39,756 nucleotides of DNA, taken from the NCBI GenBank assembly GCA_964541525.1, contig CAZIQF010000014.1, positions 1 through 39,756 on the forward strand. Reading direction: 5' to 3'. Positions 39,724 through 39,756 of this stretch are shown piece after piece (the stretch's first letter is position 1; each line of letters begins with the position of its first letter). The notes below the pieces were generated by a model. It did not search any database. It saw nothing but the letters and a program-made list of their open reading frames with translations, and had not been told where the DNA came from. A program made the position numbers and the translations under genes. This DNA is from UBA1737 sp964541525. GTDB taxonomy: Bacteria; Bacillota_I; Bacilli_A; ML615J-28; CAG-313.

Positions 39724-39756
39724 TTTTATGGTAAAAACGATTTATTAACCATAAAA
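39724..39756. repeat. Inverted repeat at the right edge
   Basis: TTTTATGGT (39724-39732) is exactly inverted at 39748-39756 (ACCATAAAA). It may be a regulatory site of the next gene, but the window ends here. Confidence 0.4.

Overview
The window is a very AT-rich, standard-code (TGG for Trp; TAA, TAG and TGA all used as stops) stretch of a low-GC Gram-positive-type chromosome. Strong Shine-Dalgarno sites, TTGnnn-17-TATAAT promoters, ATP-type PEP carboxykinase, a lipoprotein GH18 glycosidase, DUF368/UppP lipid-carrier genes and a CpsC-CpsD-CpsB phosphotyrosine module all fit an uncultured gut-type member of the Bacilli (Erysipelotrichia-, RF39- or Izemoplasma-like). That placement is inference; there is no rRNA in the window. 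All genes run on the + strand except the DNA methyltransferase (2187-3434) and one small gene (26100-26387).

Positions 1 to about 13,400 form an accessory, defence-type island. It holds a small DUF1878-like gene, a DUF5677-like gene, and an unexplained GC-richer block (2017-2160). Next comes a Sau3AI-like (GATC) restriction-modification pair read from overlapping divergent promoters. The nuclease gene is followed, with almost no gaps, by an HNH nuclease, a ParB-like protein and an SNF2 helicase-like ATPase, so the restriction gene heads a four-gene operon. An IS21-type transposase pseudogene with one in-frame TAA follows, then an AAA ATPase + TOPRIM pair resembling AbiL/PARIS/RloAB two-gene abortive systems. 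About 930 bp without genes (12558-13489) close the island. They carry two different 22/23-bp-period short repeat arrays, a diverged 51-bp direct repeat and several hairpins, all best read as insertion-sequence scar tissue.

Positions 13,490 to 33,405 look like ordinary chromosome: purB-purA (IMP to AMP), an RSH-type HD hydrolase pseudogene (in-frame TAA), an SDR, a cysteine desulfidase/serine dehydratase-like enzyme, a uridine-kinase-like P-loop kinase truncated by a 23-bp tandem duplication, a CNNM/CorC-type transporter and a strongly expressed-looking protein of unknown function. Then come agmatinase plus a two-domain SpeD-like protein (likely a putrescine route), pckA, a cluster of HD nucleotidase, YcxB-like, LMW-PTP and serine hydrolase genes, a GH18 lipoprotein, a TIM-barrel isomerase and the lipid-carrier flippase popT.

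Positions 33,546 to 39,700 are one probable operon from one promoter to one terminator: cpsC, cpsD (BY-kinase), cpsB (PHP phosphatase), uppP, a degenerate GlmU-like pseudo-enzyme, an N-acetylhexosamine kinase-like gene and a GlmU uridylyltransferase domain without the acetyltransferase half. It joins tyrosine-phosphorylation control of polysaccharide export to carrier recycling and to salvage of N-acetylhexosamine into UDP-sugar. No glycosyltransferase is present in the window.
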